Shown here piece after piece: positions 62,502 through 64,000 of a stretch of 64,000 nucleotides of DNA. Location of the stretch: the NCBI GenBank assembly GCA_951394405.1, contig OX596336.1, forward strand, positions 2,170,001 through 2,234,000. The letters are read 5' to 3'. Numbering within the stretch: the stretch's first letter is position 1; every line of letters starts with the position of its first letter. The notes under the pieces are model-generated. The model was not told where the DNA came from. It did not search any database and worked only from the letters and a program-made list of their open reading frames with translations. The translations under genes were made by a program, and so were the position numbers. The stretch comes from Coprinellus micaceus. Lineage: Eukaryota; Basidiomycota; Agaricomycetes; Agaricales; Psathyrellaceae.

Positions 62502-64000
62502 GGCGGGGCGACGGGATGTCTGAAGGGCGGAAGAGAGGAGTGGTCAGTGGGAAGGCAGGAATATTATAACGGACCCATCAGCCCCCACATGCTGCTCTAC
62601 CCGAAATGGCTGTCCCCCTGAAATGTCATTTAATTTGACTGGATTTTGGTCACCAATTGAGACCCTGCAGCCGGAAGAGTCCCTTTTATGGGAACGAATC
62701 TAGATGGCATCTGACGAAACCTAATACGCTACAACTTTAAATCCTTCCAAGGGGATACCAGAGATTGCGATCCTTCAGGTGTCACTCTCCAAAATGCACC
62801 CCCTTCTTGCTCGTCACAAACTTCACCTCACACGGCTTCTTACCCTTCCTGTCAGGCAGCCGATGGAAAGCGACATCGGCCGCAACGTCGTTCACAAAGC
62901 ACAACCAGAAAGGGGTGTAGCTCTCACTCTTTAGCGCTACTAATCCCCTGGTGAAGCCTGGTGGCAGACCTCCATGCCACGACCCCACAGCTCCCACTCA
63001 AAAGGTCACCTCGAATGGGCGCAGCTCGCCTCCTGAGTAATCAGTTTGCAGAAGTAAAATGCAGGTAAAATCATGAGGTCCGTCGACGTCTCCTAAAGAC
63101 ATGATCCTGTTGAGCTAACTCGTCCGTGTCTCCGATTTGGAAACGAAATTCCATGGTGGGTCTACTCTTCGTCCTGACTCTACTAACTCTCCCCGCCTCC
63201 ATACTGGCGATCGAGCAGCTGATACGGCCAGCCTGAGGGAACCTCGCTAGAGCGCCAGCTGCTGCCAGGTAGTACCCTCCCATCAAGGATTGCCTCCTGC
63301 CAATGGCAACGTTCTGGGGTGATTGACAGAATTCGCCGAACAGCGTTGTAGATTGCGGCGACCCTGTGCTCCTTGTGCCTGGGATGGCCCCTCCTGTAAT
63401 TCCTGCACAGCAATGGCACACTGTTCCCTGGTGCTTTGACAACCATTATACACAACTCAGATCTCGAATTCGCGTTGAGAGGCCTGATAGTAATTCAGCC
63501 TATTCAGCCTTTTACGGTTTTTAGGGGGTCAGCCTTACAAAAGTAGTATACTTCCGGGATCCTTTCTTTTCGACGACAAACACCGATATGCCGGTATGGA
63601 TGTCATCACCGTCGAAAATGTTAAGATCTCGACGACCATGAGGCTCCTCGAGGTGGAGAAGGCGTGTTGCTTCCGTTCCAGCTTTCCCAGTCCGCCCCAT
63701 TGTCAAGAAGCGATTAAAACCAGACCTCCTTCCATAGGAAACGCGAAAGAAACGCCACAGGCCACCGTGACTGATACCAGATCTGTTTGTATGGGACGGG
63801 ACGCGGAGGTTGCGCCACCGGCCGCCTGCCCAACCTTCGCGAAGGCAGTCTCATTTCCAAACCCTGAAGCGGCGTTGTAGGGTACTTCGGTTTAATACCC
63901 CGTGTTCAACTTCTCGGCAAAAGCCTGGGGTTCTTGGACTATAGATCACCGCACTGAGATCGCCGTATCACACGCCGCAGCAAGCAACCGATTGCAGAAT
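62502..64000. other. Upstream region of the WOPR gene with possible split gene
   Basis: 1.5 kb. On the minus strand the frame ending at 62782 (segments GGLPPGFTRGLVALKSES and CFVNDVAADVAFHRLPD) and neighbouring frames at about 63071-63455 have ordinary protein composition. They may be exons of an unrecognised gene, but I could not join them with confident splice sites. The final 500 bases show no recognised feature. Confidence 0.3.

Overview
The window reads as a nuclear contig from a basidiomycete fungus, most likely an Agaricomycete. Genes lie on both strands with short intergenic gaps. Nearly every coding region is cut by small introns, mostly about 45-70 bases, with GT..AG ends. The gene complement is fungal: Swe1/Wee1 kinase, a WOPR (Gti1/Pac2) regulator, PalC, a Pos5-type NAD(H) kinase, a Ymc-type carrier and an intron-rich gene family typical of agaricomycete genomes. 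Coding spans below run from start to stop codon. Exon joins were worked out by hand from splice-site consensus and reading phase, so individual junctions could be off by a few bases.

Left part (1-12.5 kb): a membrane-protein fragment cut by the window edge, a FIT/Scs3 lipid protein and porphobilinogen synthase (all minus strand), a 2.2 kb shared upstream region, then the Swe1 kinase and a homeodomain transcription factor in tandem on the plus strand. A 1 kb pyrimidine-rich tract follows. From 12.5 to 16 kb I recognise no gene.

Middle (16-37 kb): a coiled-coil protein, a GT17 glycosyltransferase interrupted by a 200-N assembly gap, a 1,313-residue BRCT protein divergent from a mitochondrial NAD(H) kinase, a small conserved protein, an Asteroid-like XPG-domain protein, two tandem paralogous F-box-like genes, a Ymc-type mitochondrial carrier and a C2H2 zinc-finger protein divergent from it. 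A 2.7 kb stretch with no clear gene follows.

Right part (40-64 kb): a secreted GH18 chitinase, a CoA-binding-fold protein, an Mcy1-type cysteine-synthase-like enzyme with an apparent 6-nt microexon, and the GPI-transamidase subunit PIG-U/Gab1. Next comes an accessory block: two head-to-head genes of unrecognised, possibly mobile-element-derived families, followed by a 1 kb non-coding foldback element with terminal inverted repeats that ends 19 bases before a tRNA-Val(AAC) gene. Core genes then resume: PalC (pH signalling), a small coiled-coil protein, the TFIIA large subunit and a WOPR transcription factor.

The core genes are mostly unrelated housekeeping functions, as is usual in a fungal genome. 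Developmental and environmental regulators (homeodomain, WOPR, PalC, C2H2) are well represented. The most unusual material is the 47.6-55.6 kb accessory block, the microexon, and the tandem F-box pair.
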